A stretch of 64,000 bases of DNA from Paraburkholderia atlantica (GCF_009362785.1 NZ_WHNQ01000005.1:248001-312000); one strand, 5' to 3'; shown: positions 38,500 to 47,655, counted from the first letter of the stretch. Numbers and translations: made by a program. The notes: generated from the letters alone by a model not told the origin.

Positions 38500-38529
38500 A
38501 TTCGCAGGCTAGAACAGAGGAAGATGCCC

Positions 38530-39156
38530 ATGTCACGCTCGATTCACCGACTGTTGTCCTCGCGTGCCGCGTTCGCGGCGCTGCTCGCGTTCGGCGTGCT
38601 GGCGGCGGGCTGCGCGGGCACGTCCGCGGTCGTGTCGGACGTCCGCTACGACTTCGGACCGCCGCCTCAGAGCGCCGCCGTGAGCCGGCTGCCGGCCGTC
38701 AAGGTGCTCGAGGTCAGCGCGCCGTCCGTGCTCGAATCGGACCGGCTGACCTATCGGCTGAGCTACGCCGATGCGCAGCAGACGGCCGCCTACGCCAACA
38801 GCCACTGGACGATGATGCCGTCGCAACTGCTGACGCAGCGCCTGCGCAACGCGATGAGCGAGCGCGGCACCGTGCTGACGGGCGCGGACGGCGTGAGTGC
38901 GCCGGTGCTGCGGGTCGATCTGACCGAGTTCGAGCAGGTGTTCGCCAGCCCCACGGACAGCCACGGCGCAATCACCGCGCGCGCCACCCTGATGCAGGGC
39001 GGCAAGGTGGTCGGCCAGCACACTTTCGTCGCGCACGCGCCAGCGCATTCGGCGGATGCGGCCGGCGGCGCGCGCGCGCTCGCCGCGGCCAGCGACGACC
39101 TGGTCGCGCAGATCGCCACGTGGCTCGGCTCGCAGGCGCTGGTCGCCGCGCAATGA
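38530..39156 (+). CDS. ABC-type transport auxiliary lipoprotein (PqiC-like)
   Basis: A 208-residue outer-membrane-type lipoprotein. The lipobox LAAGC lies about residue 27, after a hydrophobic signal. The mature part matches the ABC_trans_aux/PqiC family (VRYDFGPPPQ, VKVLEVSAPSVLESDRLTYR, YANSHWTMMPSQLLTQRLR). GAGGA lies 8 bases before the chosen ATG; an ATG 6 bases upstream would overlap that site. Within the operon it probably docks the MCE protein to the outer membrane. Confidence 0.87.
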   Translation: MSRSIHRLLSSRAAFAALLAFGVLAAGCAGTSAVVSDVRYDFGPPPQSAAVSRLPAVKVLEVSAPSVLESDRLTYRLSYADAQQTAAYANSHWTMMPSQLLTQRLRNAMSERGTVLTGADGVSAPVLRVDLTEFEQVFASPTDSHGAITARATLMQGGKVVGQHTFVAHAPAHSADAAGGARALAAASDDLVAQIATWLGSQALVAAQ

Positions 39157-39187
39157 CGGGCGAGCAGCGCACGCAACGGAGCGCTGC

Positions 39188-40345
39188 ATGAGCGAACGCC
39201 CCTGGCTGCGCCGCCCGTCGACGCTGGCCCGTCGAGCGCTGCTGCTGTACGCGGCGCTAATCGTGTACGGATCGTGGTATCCGTTCTCGGGCTGGCGCTC
39301 GCTCGGCATCGCGCCGTTCGCCTATCTGTTCGATCCGATGCCGCAGTACCTGACGGCGTTCGACGTCGTCACCAACGTGCTCGGCTATATGCCGTTCGGC
39401 GCGCTGGTGGTGCTCGCGGTGTATCCACGCTGGCGAGGCACGCTGGCGGTCGCGCTCGCATTCGTGTCGGGAGGGCTGCTGTCGGGCACGATGGAAGCCG
39501 TGCAGACCTATCTGCCGGCCCGCGTCGCGTCCAATCTCGACCTTGCCGCAAACACGCTCGGCGCGCTCGTCGGCGCGGCGATGATGTCGCCATTGACCGG
39601 CGCGCTGCTCGATCGCGGCTTGCTCAGGCGGCTGCGGCTGCTGTGGTTCGAGCGCGGCCATGCGACGCTCGCGTGCGTCGTCGCCGCGTGGCCGTTCGCG
39701 ACGATGTTTCCGGCGCCGCGTCTGTTCGGTCTCGGCAACTGGCCGCGCGCGCTGTGGCTGAGCGTCGATCCGGCCACCCAGGACGCGCTGCTCGCGTGGA
39801 CGCCGTCCGCGTGGCACGTCGGCGTATGGCCGGCGGCGGCCGCCGCGTGGCTGGACGACGACACGTGGGAAGCGCTGATCACGACGCTGAACCTGTTCGC
39901 GGCGCTCGCGCTTGCGTCGCTGCCGATGCGCCGTCATGCGCCGCGCGTGCGTCTGTTGTTCGTGTTCATCGTCGCGACCTTGTGCGTGAAGGCCGGCGCG
40001 ACGTTCCTGCAATCGCAATCCGGCCTCGCGTTCGACTGGGCGACGCCCGGCGCGTTGCTCGGACTCGTGTGCGGCACCGTCGCGGCGCTCGTCGCGCTGC
40101 CGCTGCGGCGGCGCGTGCGCGCGACGCTCGCGGGCGTCGCACTCGTGATCGCACTCGTGTTCGTCAATCTGCTGCCGGTGAACCCGTATTTCGACGCGGT
40201 GCTCGCCGACTGGCGGCAGGGGCGCTACCTGCATTTCAACGGGCTCGCGCGCTGGCTCGCGTGGATGTGGCCTTATGCGGCGCTGGTGTGGCTCGCGTTC
40301 GCGGTCGAGCGGGCATGGCTGAAGCGGCGCGCGAAGCCGGCCTGA
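39188..40345 (+). CDS. VanZ-like multi-pass membrane protein
   Basis: A 385-residue membrane protein with roughly ten hydrophobic segments. The N-terminal half is a VanZ-like domain (LLYAALIVYGSWYPFSGW, VVTNVLGYMPFGALVVLAVY, GTMEAVQTYLPARVASNLDL). The C-terminal half has further helices without a recognised domain. GGAG lies 6 bases before the ATG. It starts 31 bases after the auxiliary lipoprotein gene and appears to be the last gene of the MCE operon. VanZ itself is linked to low-level teicoplanin resistance; the role here is unknown. Confidence 0.85.
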   Translation: MSERPWLRRPSTLARRALLLYAALIVYGSWYPFSGWRSLGIAPFAYLFDPMPQYLTAFDVVTNVLGYMPFGALVVLAVYPRWRGTLAVALAFVSGGLLSGTMEAVQTYLPARVASNLDLAANTLGALVGAAMMSPLTGALLDRGLLRRLRLLWFERGHATLACVVAAWPFATMFPAPRLFGLGNWPRALWLSVDPATQDALLAWTPSAWHVGVWPAAAAAWLDDDTWEALITTLNLFAALALASLPMRRHAPRVRLLFVFIVATLCVKAGATFLQSQSGLAFDWATPGALLGLVCGTVAALVALPLRRRVRATLAGVALVIALVFVNLLPVNPYFDAVLADWRQGRYLHFNGLARWLAWMWPYAALVWLAFAVERAWLKRRAKPA

Positions 40346-40481
40346 CGTGCTCGCGTGCCCGACGCCAGGCTCCGGCGCCTGCACAGCCCGGTCGCTATAA
40401 TCGTCCGCACGACGGGCGCTGCGGCATACCGCATGTTGACGGCGCCATTGCACTTCCTTTCAGGCTCGCCTCCCGAACATC

Positions 40482-40805
40482 ATGGATTCCTTCTACAAGC
40501 ACCACGTTTTTTTCTGTCTGAATCAACGCGACCCCGGCGCCGAGCGTCCGAGCTGCGCGAACTGCAACGCGCAGGCGATGCAGGAGTACGCGAAAAAACG
40601 CGTGAAGCAACTGGGCCTCGCCGGTCCCGGCCAGGTGCGCATCAACAAGGCCGGCTGCCTCGATCGCTGCGAACTCGGCCCGGCGCTCGTCGTGTATCCC
40701 GAGGCAGTCTGGTACACCTACGTCGACGAGAGCGACATCGATGAAATCGTCGAATCGCATCTCGTGAACGGCAAGATCGTCGAGCGTCTGAAGATCGATC
40801 AATAA
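40482..40805 (+). CDS. Thioredoxin-like [2Fe-2S] ferredoxin
   Basis: A 107-residue ferredoxin of the thioredoxin-fold type. The cluster ligands are probably the cysteines in VFFCLNQRD, CANCNAQ and KAGCLDRCELGP; the GCLDRCELGP motif is diagnostic. VVYPEAVWYTYVDESDIDEI and HLVNGKIVERL form the C-terminal part. It begins 137 bases after the VanZ-like gene and 32 bases before a hydrolase gene, with which it probably shares a transcript. The electron partner is unknown. Confidence 0.9.
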   Translation: MDSFYKHHVFFCLNQRDPGAERPSCANCNAQAMQEYAKKRVKQLGLAGPGQVRINKAGCLDRCELGPALVVYPEAVWYTYVDESDIDEIVESHLVNGKIVERLKIDQ

Positions 40806-40837
40806 CGCGAACCACGAAACGATCCACAGGCATCCCG

Positions 40838-41482
40838 ATGAACGTCAACACGAAGAAGTATCTGATCGACGGCCCGGTCGGCAAGATCGAGGTCGCGCTG
40901 GACCTGCCCGACGACGTGCGCGATAAAAGCGCCGCGCCGCGCGGCATTGCGCTCGTCGCGCATCCGCATCCGCTGTTTGGCGGCACGATGGACAACAAGG
41001 TCGCGCAGACGCTCGCGCGTACGCTGGTGCAACTGAACTACGTCACCTACCGGTCGAATTTCCGCGGCGTCGGCCAGACTCAGGGCGAGCACGACGCGGG
41101 CGTCGGCGAGCGTGACGATCTGCGCGCGGTGCTCGAGCACATGCGCGCAGATCCGAACTACGGCGATCTGCCGCTCGTGCTCGCGGGCTTTTCGTTCGGC
41201 ACCGTGGTGCTGTCGCACGTCGCGGCAAAGCTGCGCGACGAGGGCCGGGAAATCGAGCGCATCGTGTTCGTCGGTACCGCGGCGAGCCGCTGGGACGTCG
41301 CGCCGGTGCCCGAAGGCACACTCGTGATTCACGGCGAAGTCGACGAGACCGTTCCGATCCAATCCGTGTTCGACTGGGCGCGGCCGCAGGAACTGCCGGT
41401 CGTCGTGATTCCGGGCGCCGAGCACTTTCTGCATCGCAAGCTTCACATCCTGAAGCGCATCATCGTCGACGCCTGGCGCTGA
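40838..41482 (+). CDS. Small alpha/beta hydrolase
   Basis: A 214-residue cytoplasmic hydrolase of a conserved group in Proteobacteria. VAHPHPLFGGTMDNKVAQTL is the hallmark N-terminal segment, YRSNFRGVGQTQGEHDAGVG follows, and the nucleophile elbow is LAGFSFGTVVLS. The likely acid is in HGEVDETVP and the base is the His in IPGAEHFLHRKL. Substrate unknown. It follows the ferredoxin gene closely and ends in a hairpin terminator. Confidence 0.87.
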   Translation: MNVNTKKYLIDGPVGKIEVALDLPDDVRDKSAAPRGIALVAHPHPLFGGTMDNKVAQTLARTLVQLNYVTYRSNFRGVGQTQGEHDAGVGERDDLRAVLEHMRADPNYGDLPLVLAGFSFGTVVLSHVAAKLRDEGREIERIVFVGTAASRWDVAPVPEGTLVIHGEVDETVPIQSVFDWARPQELPVVVIPGAEHFLHRKLHILKRIIVDAWR

Positions 41483-41502
41483 AAACGCGCGACGCGCGTT
41501 TT
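41482..41502 (+). terminator. Hairpin terminator after the hydrolase gene
   Basis: AAAACGCGC (41482-41490) and GCGCGTTTT (41494-41502) form a 9-base-pair stem with a 3-base loop. The TTTT forms the end of the stem. Confidence 0.6.
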
Positions 41503-41803
41503 GCGGGGGACAGGTACGCGCAAACGTGTGCAAATCGACGACACACGCGCGGAGTTGACCAGGTAGCGCGCGTATAATGAGCGCTCTTTTTTTGGGCACA
41601 GCGCCGCCCAGCCGGCAGAATCGCGCGCCGCGGAATCATTTCGCGGGGGGGCGCGGCCGGGTGCGCAGCGCTGTGCTCGCGAACCGATTGCGTCGCCATC
41701 AGTCCAACGGGCGCCCGCCGTTTTACGGCCAGACGCCCCGCCGACCGGCTCCCCCAACTCCGCGCGCTGTCGCGCAACGTATCTTTCTGCACGAATCGAC
41801 CCT
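41503..41803 (+). other. Promoter-containing gap before the carboxypeptidase gene
   Basis: This 301-base gap contains a perfect -10 hexamer TATAAT at 41573-41578. TTGACC at 41555-41560 resembles a -35 but is only 12 bases away, so the true -35 is unclear. A leader of about 220 bases follows, starting with a T-run (41586-41593). No gene is seen in it. Confidence 0.45.
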
Positions 41804-43033
41804 ATGCGTTTCTCCTCCTCTGGCCGCACGTCCTTCCCGTCAGTCGCTTCTTTCATTCCCACTTCGCTCAATCGTGCCATCGCCGTCGGCCTCGTGCTGC
41901 CGGCCACGCTGGTCGCGAGCACCGCGTTCGCGCAGGTGCCGCCGCCGGGCGTCAACGCGCGCTCGTGGGTGCTCGTCGACGCGACCAGCAACCAGGTGCT
42001 CGCGTCCGCCAATGCCGACGAACGCGTCGAGCCGGCATCGCTGACCAAGCTGATGACCGCGTATCTGGTGTTCGAGGCGCTCGACACCAAGAAGATCACG
42101 ATGGATCAGAGCATCGAGCCGAGCGAAGCCGTGCGGCGCGTGCGCAACGACGAATCGCGCATGTTCATCGAGGCGCTCAAGCCGGTGACCGTGCACGACC
42201 TCGTGTACGGCATGATCGTGCAGTCGGGCAACGACGCGGCGATCGCGCTCGCCGAACTGGTGGGCGGCAGCGAGGCGCAGTTCGTCGACATGATGAACAA
42301 GGAAGCGCAGAAGCTCGGCATGAAGAACACGCATTTCGCCGACGTGAACGGCATGCCCGACCCGCAGCACTACACGACCGCGGGCGATCTCGCGATCCTG
42401 TCGGCGCGCCTGATCCGCGACTATCCTGACTACTACAACATCTTCTCGGTCAAGGAATTCACGTACAACAAGATCAAGCAGCCGAACCGCAACCGTCTGC
42501 TGTGGATCGATCCGACCGTCGACGGTCTGAAGACCGGCCACACGCAAGCGGCCGGCTACTGCCTGATCGCGAGCGCGAAGCGTCCGCTGCCGGGCACGAC
42601 CGACGCGTCGCGCCGTCTCGTCTCGGTGATGATGGGCGAGACCAAGGAGCACGATCGCGTGCAGGACAGCCTGAAGATGCTGAACTACGGCTACACCGCG
42701 TACGACACGACGCGCCTGTACAAGGCGAACCAGGTCGTGGCCACGCCGCGCGTCTACAAGGGTTCGCAGGACAGCGTGCAGGTCGGCGTGAAGAGCGACC
42801 AGTACATCACGCTGCCGAAGGGTGCCGGCGACAAGGCCAAGCCGCAGATCGAACTGAACGATCCGCTGATCGCGCCGATCGCGAACGGGCAGCAGATCGG
42901 CACCGCCAAGCTCGTCGCCGACGGCAAGGTGCTCGCGCAGTTCCCGGTCGTCGCGCTGCAGCCAGTGCCGCAAGCCGGTGTGGTCGGCCGCGTGTGGGAT
43001 TCGCTGATGCTGATGTTCAACAAGAAGAAGTAA
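41804..43033 (+). CDS. dacA: D-alanyl-D-alanine carboxypeptidase (PBP5/6 family)
   Basis: A 409-residue periplasmic penicillin-binding protein that trims the terminal D-Ala of peptidoglycan pentapeptides. The signal peptide ends at TAFAQ about residue 44. Active-site motifs are SLTK (S79, K82), SGN (141-143) and KTG (243-245), at correct spacing. A C-terminal beta domain (about 300-390) precedes the amphipathic helix RVWDSLMLMFNKKK, which anchors PBP5-type enzymes to the inner membrane. The neighbours dat, ybeD, lipB and lipA match the E. coli dacA-ybeD-lipB-lipA order. Confidence 0.94.
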   Translation: MRFSSSGRTSFPSVASFIPTSLNRAIAVGLVLPATLVASTAFAQVPPPGVNARSWVLVDATSNQVLASANADERVEPASLTKLMTAYLVFEALDTKKITMDQSIEPSEAVRRVRNDESRMFIEALKPVTVHDLVYGMIVQSGNDAAIALAELVGGSEAQFVDMMNKEAQKLGMKNTHFADVNGMPDPQHYTTAGDLAILSARLIRDYPDYYNIFSVKEFTYNKIKQPNRNRLLWIDPTVDGLKTGHTQAAGYCLIASAKRPLPGTTDASRRLVSVMMGETKEHDRVQDSLKMLNYGYTAYDTTRLYKANQVVATPRVYKGSQDSVQVGVKSDQYITLPKGAGDKAKPQIELNDPLIAPIANGQQIGTAKLVADGKVLAQFPVVALQPVPQAGVVGRVWDSLMLMFNKKK

Positions 43034-43046
43034 GGGCTACGCCGCA

Positions 43047-44006
43047 ATGACCGCTGTCTCCGAGGTCTCGCCGGACCCGATCGTTTATCTGAACGGCGAA
43101 CTGGTGCCGTTGTCCGAAGCGCGCGTGCCGGTGCTCGACCGCGGTTTCATTTTCGGCGACGGCATTTACGAAGTGGCGCCGTTGTACGCGCATGCGAGCG
43201 GCCGCCGCACCGCGTTTCGTCTGAAGCAGCATCTGACGCGTCTCGCGCGCTCGGTCGGCAAGATCGGCATCGCCAATCCGTTCGACGACGCCGGCTGGCA
43301 CGAGCTGATCGGACGGGTGGCCGAGGCCAACGAAACGGACGGCGGCTTGCGTGCCGATCAGGACGCGATCGCGTACATCCAGGTCACGCGCGGCGTGGCG
43401 AAGCGCGGTCACGCGTTTCCGGCCGGCGTGAAGCCGACCGTGTTCGTGATGGTCACCCCGCTGAGCCTGCCCGGCGCCGCGCAGCGCGCGAGCGGTGTCG
43501 CATGCGTGAGCGCCGAGGATCGTCGCTGGCTCAATTGCGACATCAAGTCGGTGTCACTGCTCGGCAACGTGCTGATGGCGCAATACGCGGCCGAAAACGA
43601 CGCCTTCGAGACGCTGCAGTTCCGCGATGGTTTGCTGACCGAAGGGTCGTCGTCGAACGTGTGGATCGCTAAAGACGGCGTGCTGGCCGCGCCGCCGCGC
43701 AGCAACAAGATTCTCGAAGGGATCCGCTACGGGCTCATCGAGGAATTGACGGCCGAATGCGGCATCCGCTTCGAGGCGCGCGACATCACCGAGGCCGAAG
43801 TGCGCGCGGCCGATGAAATCATCGTCAGCTCGGCGACCAAGGAAGTGCTGCCGGTCACGCGGCTCGACGGCGCGCCGGTCGGCGCGGGCCAGCCGGGCGC
43901 GGTGTTTGCGGCGCTGTATGCGGCGTATCAGCGAGCCAAGGCGGCCGAAGCCGCCGCGGCGCAAGAAGGAGTAGAGAATGAATCCCGAGAACGACTCACT
44001 GTTTGA
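43047..44006 (+). CDS. dat: D-amino acid aminotransferase (class IV PLP enzyme)
   Basis: A 319-residue fold-type IV PLP enzyme that transaminates D-alanine and other D-amino acids. DRGFIFGDGIYEVAPLY carries the conserved FGDGIYE box. The PLP lysine is K167 in CDIKSVSLLGNVLM, and the cofactor glutamate is in LTEGSSSNVWI. EIIVSSATKEVLPVTRLDG completes the signature. It begins 13 bases after the carboxypeptidase stop with AAGGG upstream and overlaps ybeD by 29 bases. Its position next to a carboxypeptidase that releases D-alanine suggests D-Ala recycling. The C-terminal tail is Ala-rich. Confidence 0.92.
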   Translation: MTAVSEVSPDPIVYLNGELVPLSEARVPVLDRGFIFGDGIYEVAPLYAHASGRRTAFRLKQHLTRLARSVGKIGIANPFDDAGWHELIGRVAEANETDGGLRADQDAIAYIQVTRGVAKRGHAFPAGVKPTVFVMVTPLSLPGAAQRASGVACVSAEDRRWLNCDIKSVSLLGNVLMAQYAAENDAFETLQFRDGLLTEGSSSNVWIAKDGVLAAPPRSNKILEGIRYGLIEELTAECGIRFEARDITEAEVRAADEIIVSSATKEVLPVTRLDGAPVGAGQPGAVFAALYAAYQRAKAAEAAAAQEGVENESRERLTV

Positions 44007-44247
44007 ATTCCCCTGCGATTTCCCGATCAAGATCATGGGCAAATCGCATCCTGAGTTTGCCGCGACGATCGTCGAAGTGGTGCGCGAGTTCGATAGCGAG
44101 GTCGATGCGTCGCGCGTCGAGACGCGACCGTCGAGCAGCGGCACCTACACGGGGCTGACCGTGCACGTGCGCGCGACGAGCCGCGCGCATCTCGACGACA
44201 TCTATCGCGCGCTGACCGGCCATCCGATGGTCAAGGTCGTGCTGTAA
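43978..44247 (+). CDS. ybeD: YbeD/DUF493 family protein
   Basis: An 89-residue ACT-like small protein (FEFPCDFPIKIMGKSHPEFA, VEVVREFDSEVDASRVETRP, LDDIYRALTGHPMVKVVL). In E. coli the homologue lies between dacA and lipB. Function is not established, though genetic context suggests a link to lipoylation. It starts within the last 29 bases of dat with AAGGAG upstream, so it is translationally coupled. Confidence 0.92.
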   Translation: MNPENDSLFEFPCDFPIKIMGKSHPEFAATIVEVVREFDSEVDASRVETRPSSSGTYTGLTVHVRATSRAHLDDIYRALTGHPMVKVVL

Positions 44248-44268
44248 CACCGCGCGCGGTTTTTCACC

Positions 44269-45252
44269 TCACGGCGCGACGCGCAACGCGTCCGCCGTCG
44301 CCCCTTCTGCCGCCAGGCGCGCGCTCGCCTCGGGCCCCGCCGCGCAGGCGAGATCGAACAGCTGCCTGAAGCGCGCCACCTCGTCGACCACCCAGTCGCG
44401 AAACGCCTTGACCCGCGCGGTCTCCAGCGTTTGCGGCAGGCAGACCAAATAGTATTGCCACGGGCTGGGCCCATCCACGTCGAAGAGCCGCACGAGCCGG
44501 CCTGCTGCGATTTCGTGCATCGCGAGTGAGCGGCGCGTGAGTGCGACTCCCTGGCCGTCGACGGCCGCCTGCAGCAGATTCGACGAATCCTGATACAGCA
44601 CGCCGCGTTTCGGCTCCGGCCAGTCGGTGAGGCCGGCGGCGTCGAACCAGGGGCGCCATAGCTCGTCGTCGGAGCGCAGCAGCGGGACTTTGGCGAGATC
44701 GGCCGGGGTTTGCGGCAGCTTGCCGCCGTTGAAGTTGGGCGAGCAGGCCGGGAAGAAAATCTCGTCGAGCAGCAGCTCCGCGTGCAGTCCCGGATATTTG
44801 CCGAAGCCGAAACGGATCGCGACGTCGACGTCGTCGCGCGCGAAGTCCGTCAGCGCATTGGTGGTCAGCAGCTCGAGATCCCACTGCGGATGCGCCTCGA
44901 TAAAGCTGCCGATGCGCGGCGTCACCCAGCGCGCCGCGAACGACGACAGCATCGATATCACGAGGCGCCGCTCGCGGTCGCCGGCGCGAATCGCGCGGGT
45001 CGCATCGGCGAGCTCCATCAGCGCGGCGCGCACCTGGGTGGCGTAGCGGCGGCCGGTTTCGGTGAGGCGCACGCGCTTGCCGTCACGCGCGAACAGCGAC
45101 ACGCCGAGCTCGGCCTCGAGCGCGCGGATCTGGTGGCTGACCGCGCCGTGCGTGACGAAGAGCTCGTCGGCGGCGCGCGAAAAGCTCTCGTGGCGGGCGG
45201 CGGCTTCGAACGCCTTGATCGCGTTCAGGGCGGGGAGTTGACGCAGGTCCAT
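44269..45252 (-). CDS. LysR-family regulator, GcvA-like
   Basis: A 327-residue LTTR. The N-terminal helix-turn-helix (LPALNAIKAFEAAARHESFS, RAADELFVTHGAVSHQIRAL) and the effector domain (RRLVISMLSSFAARWVTPRI, FARDDVDVAIRFGFGKYPGL) match the GcvA/AmpR-like subgroup. The start at 45252 (MDLRQLPALNAIK) fits the family; an ATG 15 bases upstream is possible. It is divergent from the DUF2917 gene and convergent with ybeD, from which it is separated by 21 bases. The DUF2917 gene is the most likely target. Confidence 0.9.
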   Translation of the reverse strand: MDLRQLPALNAIKAFEAAARHESFSRAADELFVTHGAVSHQIRALEAELGVSLFARDGKRVRLTETGRRYATQVRAALMELADATRAIRAGDRERRLVISMLSSFAARWVTPRIGSFIEAHPQWDLELLTTNALTDFARDDVDVAIRFGFGKYPGLHAELLLDEIFFPACSPNFNGGKLPQTPADLAKVPLLRSDDELWRPWFDAAGLTDWPEPKRGVLYQDSSNLLQAAVDGQGVALTRRSLAMHEIAAGRLVRLFDVDGPSPWQYYLVCLPQTLETARVKAFRDWVVDEVARFRQLFDLACAAGPEASARLAAEGATADALRVAP

Positions 45253-45289
45253 CGCAATATTTCTCACATAGACGTGAAAATTGATCGTT

Positions 45290-45317
45290 TTGCCCCAATC
45301 CTTGGTGCACCTAGGAT
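45290..45317 (+). promoter_or_regulatory. Candidate promoter of the DUF2917 gene
   Basis: TTGCCC (45290-45295) and TAGGAT (45312-45317) are 16 bases apart. The palindrome CTAG-GATT-CTAG (45311-45322) overlaps the -10 and could be an operator site for the divergent LysR regulator. Confidence 0.4.
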
Positions 45318-45350
45318 TCTAGTCAGGAAACGATTTTTGGCGAGGGCCTC

Positions 45351-45677
45351 ATGCGAGAAATTTCCTCTAGCATTGCATATGAAATCCGCACTGGTGACAC
45401 GCTGCCGCTGAAGGTCGCGCGCAGCACGAAGCTGACTGTGCGAGGCGGCGCGGTGTGGGTCACGCGCAGCGACGACACGAAAGACTATTGGCTGCAGCCC
45501 GGCCAGACGCTGCATCTGCGGCGCGGGGAGCGGCTCTGGCTCAGCGCCGAGGGCGCCACGTTCGCGAAGGTCACGTTCTCGGTGCCGACCCGCTGCGACA
45601 AGCGCGCGCTGAACTGGTTCGCGCGCATCGGCGAGCGCTGGATGATGCGCGTGCGCGGCGGCTGGCGCACAGTTTGA
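45351..45677 (+). CDS. DUF2917 family protein
   Basis: A 108-residue cytoplasmic protein (MREISSSIAYEIRTGDTLPL, ...KLTVRGGAVWVTRSDDTKDY, LQPGQTLHLRRGERLWLSAE). The body is a small cupin-like beta structure of the DUF2917 type, typically found next to a LysR-family gene in Burkholderiales. GAGGG lies 5 bases before the ATG. Function unknown. Confidence 0.85.
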   Translation: MREISSSIAYEIRTGDTLPLKVARSTKLTVRGGAVWVTRSDDTKDYWLQPGQTLHLRRGERLWLSAEGATFAKVTFSVPTRCDKRALNWFARIGERWMMRVRGGWRTV

Positions 45678-45797
45678 GCGTGGGCGCGGCGGCTGCGCCG
45701 CGTCTTGCGATGGGGCTGGCGGCGCGCCAGCCCCGCTGTGTCGAGTTCCCTGTCTCCTCGGGCGCGGGTTCCCAGATTTCGGTAAACTCCCGGGATC

Positions 45798-46523
45798 ATG
45801 TGCGCCACCCCGGTTTCTCCGTCTCCTTTTGCTGCCATCGAGCCGCCCACGCTGCGCTGGCTCGGCCGCGAACCCTACGAAGCCAGTTTCGACGCGATGC
45901 GCGCGTTCACCGACGCCCGCACCGCCGACACCCCCGACGAAATCTGGCTCGTCGAACATCCACCCGTCTTCACGCTCGGCCAGGCCGGTGATCCGGCTCA
46001 CCTGCTCGCCGCCGACAGCAGCATTCCGCTCGTCAAGGTGGACCGAGGCGGTCAGATCACGTATCACGGGCCCGGCCAGGTGGTCGCTTATCTGCTGCTC
46101 GACCTGCGCCGGCGCAAGCTGATGGTGCGCGAGCTGGTTACGCGGATCGAGCAGGCCGTGATCGACACCCTGGCGGCGTATAATCTCGCCGGAGAACGCA
46201 AGGCGGGCGCCCCCGGTATCTACGTGGCGCCCGGGCCCGAGGCCGGGCCGCATGCCGGCGCCAAGATCGCGGCGCTTGGCCTGAAAATCCGCAACGGCTG
46301 CAGCTATCACGGCGTGAGTCTGAACGTGAACATGGACCTGCGGCCGTTTCTCGCGATCAATCCATGCGGCTACGCGGGGCTCGAAACAGTCGACATGGCG
46401 ACGCTCGGCGTCGCCGCCGGCTGGGACGACGTGGCCCGTACCCTCGCAGCAAGTCTCACCGCAAACCTCGACGGCAAACCCGCGGCCGTCGCCCAACCGC
46501 AGACCGGTGCGCTCACCGCCTGA
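45798..46523 (+). CDS. lipB: Octanoyl-[acyl-carrier-protein]-protein N-octanoyltransferase
   Basis: A 241-residue LipB that transfers octanoyl groups from ACP to lipoyl domains of 2-oxoacid dehydrogenases and the glycine cleavage H protein. [20 protein letters not shown] is the signature. The catalytic dyad is K156 ([15 protein letters not shown]) and C190 ([14 protein letters not shown]). About 20 extra N-terminal residues are Pro-rich, so the real start could be slightly further in. Its stop lies 13 bases before the lipA start, so they form an operon. Confidence 0.95.
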   Translation: MCATPVSPSPFAAIEPPTLRWLGREPYEASFDAMRAFTDARTADTPDEIWLVEHPPVFTLGQAGDPAHLLAADSSIPLVKVDRGGQITYHGPGQVVAYLLLDLRRRKLMVRELVTRIEQAVIDTLAAYNLAGERKAGAPGIYVAPGPEAGPHAGAKIAALGLKIRNGCSYHGVSLNVNMDLRPFLAINPCGYAGLETVDMATLGVAAGWDDVARTLAASLTANLDGKPAAVAQPQTGALTA

Positions 46524-46536
46524 CTGGATCGAACGA

Positions 46537-47544
46537 ATGACTGACGTAACCGCGAACTCCGCAGCAGCCACCTCCGCGCCCGAAGGCGTGCCGGCCCCCG
46601 CCGCCTATGACGCTACCGCGAAGCAGAAAGCGCAAGCCAAGACCGCGCGCATCCCGATCAAGGTCGTCCCGATCGAAAAGCTGAAGAAACCGGACTGGAT
46701 CCGCGTGAAGGCGGCCACTGGCAATTCGCGCTTCTACGAGATCAAGCAGATCCTGCGCGAGCACAACCTGCACACGGTGTGTGAAGAGGCGAGCTGCCCG
46801 AACATCGGCGAATGCTTCGGCAAGGGCACCGCGACCTTCATGATCATGGGCGACAAGTGCACGCGCCGCTGCCCGTTCTGCGACGTCGGCCACGGCCGTC
46901 CCGATCCGCTCGACGCCGACGAACCGGCCAATCTCGCGCGCACCATCGCCGCCCTGAAGCTGAAGTACGTGGTGATCACCAGCGTCGACCGTGACGATCT
47001 GCGCGACGGCGGCGCGGCGCACTTCGTCGAATGTATTCGTCAGACGCGCGAGCTGTCGCCGGAAACGCGTATCGAAATCCTGACGCCGGATTTCCGCGGC
47101 CGCCTCGACCGCGCGCTCGGCATTCTGAACGCGGCGCCGCCCGACGTGATGAACCACAACCTCGAAACGGTGCCGCGTCTGTACAAGGAAGCGCGCCCGG
47201 GTTCCGATTACGCGCATTCGCTGAAGCTGCTGAAGGACTTCAAGGCGCTGCATCCGCACGTCGCGACCAAGTCCGGCCTGATGGTCGGCCTCGGCGAAAC
47301 CGAAGAGGAAATCCTGCAGGTGATGCGCGATCTGCGTGATCACGATGTCGACATGCTTACGATCGGCCAGTATCTGCAGCCGTCGGAGCACCATCTGCCG
47401 GTGCGCGCGTACGTGCATCCGGACACCTTCAAGATGTACGAGGAAGAGGCGTACAAGATGGGCTTCACGCACGCCGCGGTGGGCGCGATGGTTCGTTCGA
47501 GCTATCACGCCGACGTGCAGGCGCATGGAGCCGGCGTAGTTTGA
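46537..47544 (+). CDS. lipA: Lipoyl synthase
   Basis: A 335-residue radical SAM enzyme that inserts two sulfur atoms into protein-bound octanoate. The auxiliary cluster ligands are C82, C87 and C93 ([20 protein letters not shown]) and the radical SAM cluster is C108, C112, C115 ([15 protein letters not shown]). The C-terminal serine ligand is in VRSSYHAD. The start at 46537 is the second in-frame ATG-like start; the upstream extension overlaps lipB. It ends just before a strong terminator. Confidence 0.97.
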   Translation: MTDVTANSAAATSAPEGVPAPAAYDATAKQKAQAKTARIPIKVVPIEKLKKPDWIRVKAATGNSRFYEIKQILREHNLHTVCEEASCPNIGECFGKGTATFMIMGDKCTRRCPFCDVGHGRPDPLDADEPANLARTIAALKLKYVVITSVDRDDLRDGGAAHFVECIRQTRELSPETRIEILTPDFRGRLDRALGILNAAPPDVMNHNLETVPRLYKEARPGSDYAHSLKLLKDFKALHPHVATKSGLMVGLGETEEEILQVMRDLRDHDVDMLTIGQYLQPSEHHLPVRAYVHPDTFKMYEEEAYKMGFTHAAVGAMVRSSYHADVQAHGAGVV

Positions 47545-47592
47545 CGCGCTGGCGCCTCGCGGCTGTTGCCTCGCTTCACGCCCGCAAAAACG

Positions 47593-47623
47593 AAAAAGCC
47601 CGCCGATGTGCGGGCTTTTTTTT
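47593..47623 (+). terminator. Rho-independent terminator of lipBA
   Basis: AAAAAGCCCGC (47593-47603) and GCGGGCTTTTT (47610-47620) form an 11-base-pair stem with loop CGATGT, and the T-run continues to 47623. Confidence 0.9.
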
Positions 47624-47655
47624 GAACTGTTCATCTATCAGTAAGGAAACGACAC

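Noticed and set aside
41555..41578. TTGACC and TATAAT as a complete sigma-70 promoter for the carboxypeptidase gene
   Set aside because: The hexamers are individually good but only 12 bases apart, too close to function together; only the -10 is retained as a candidate.
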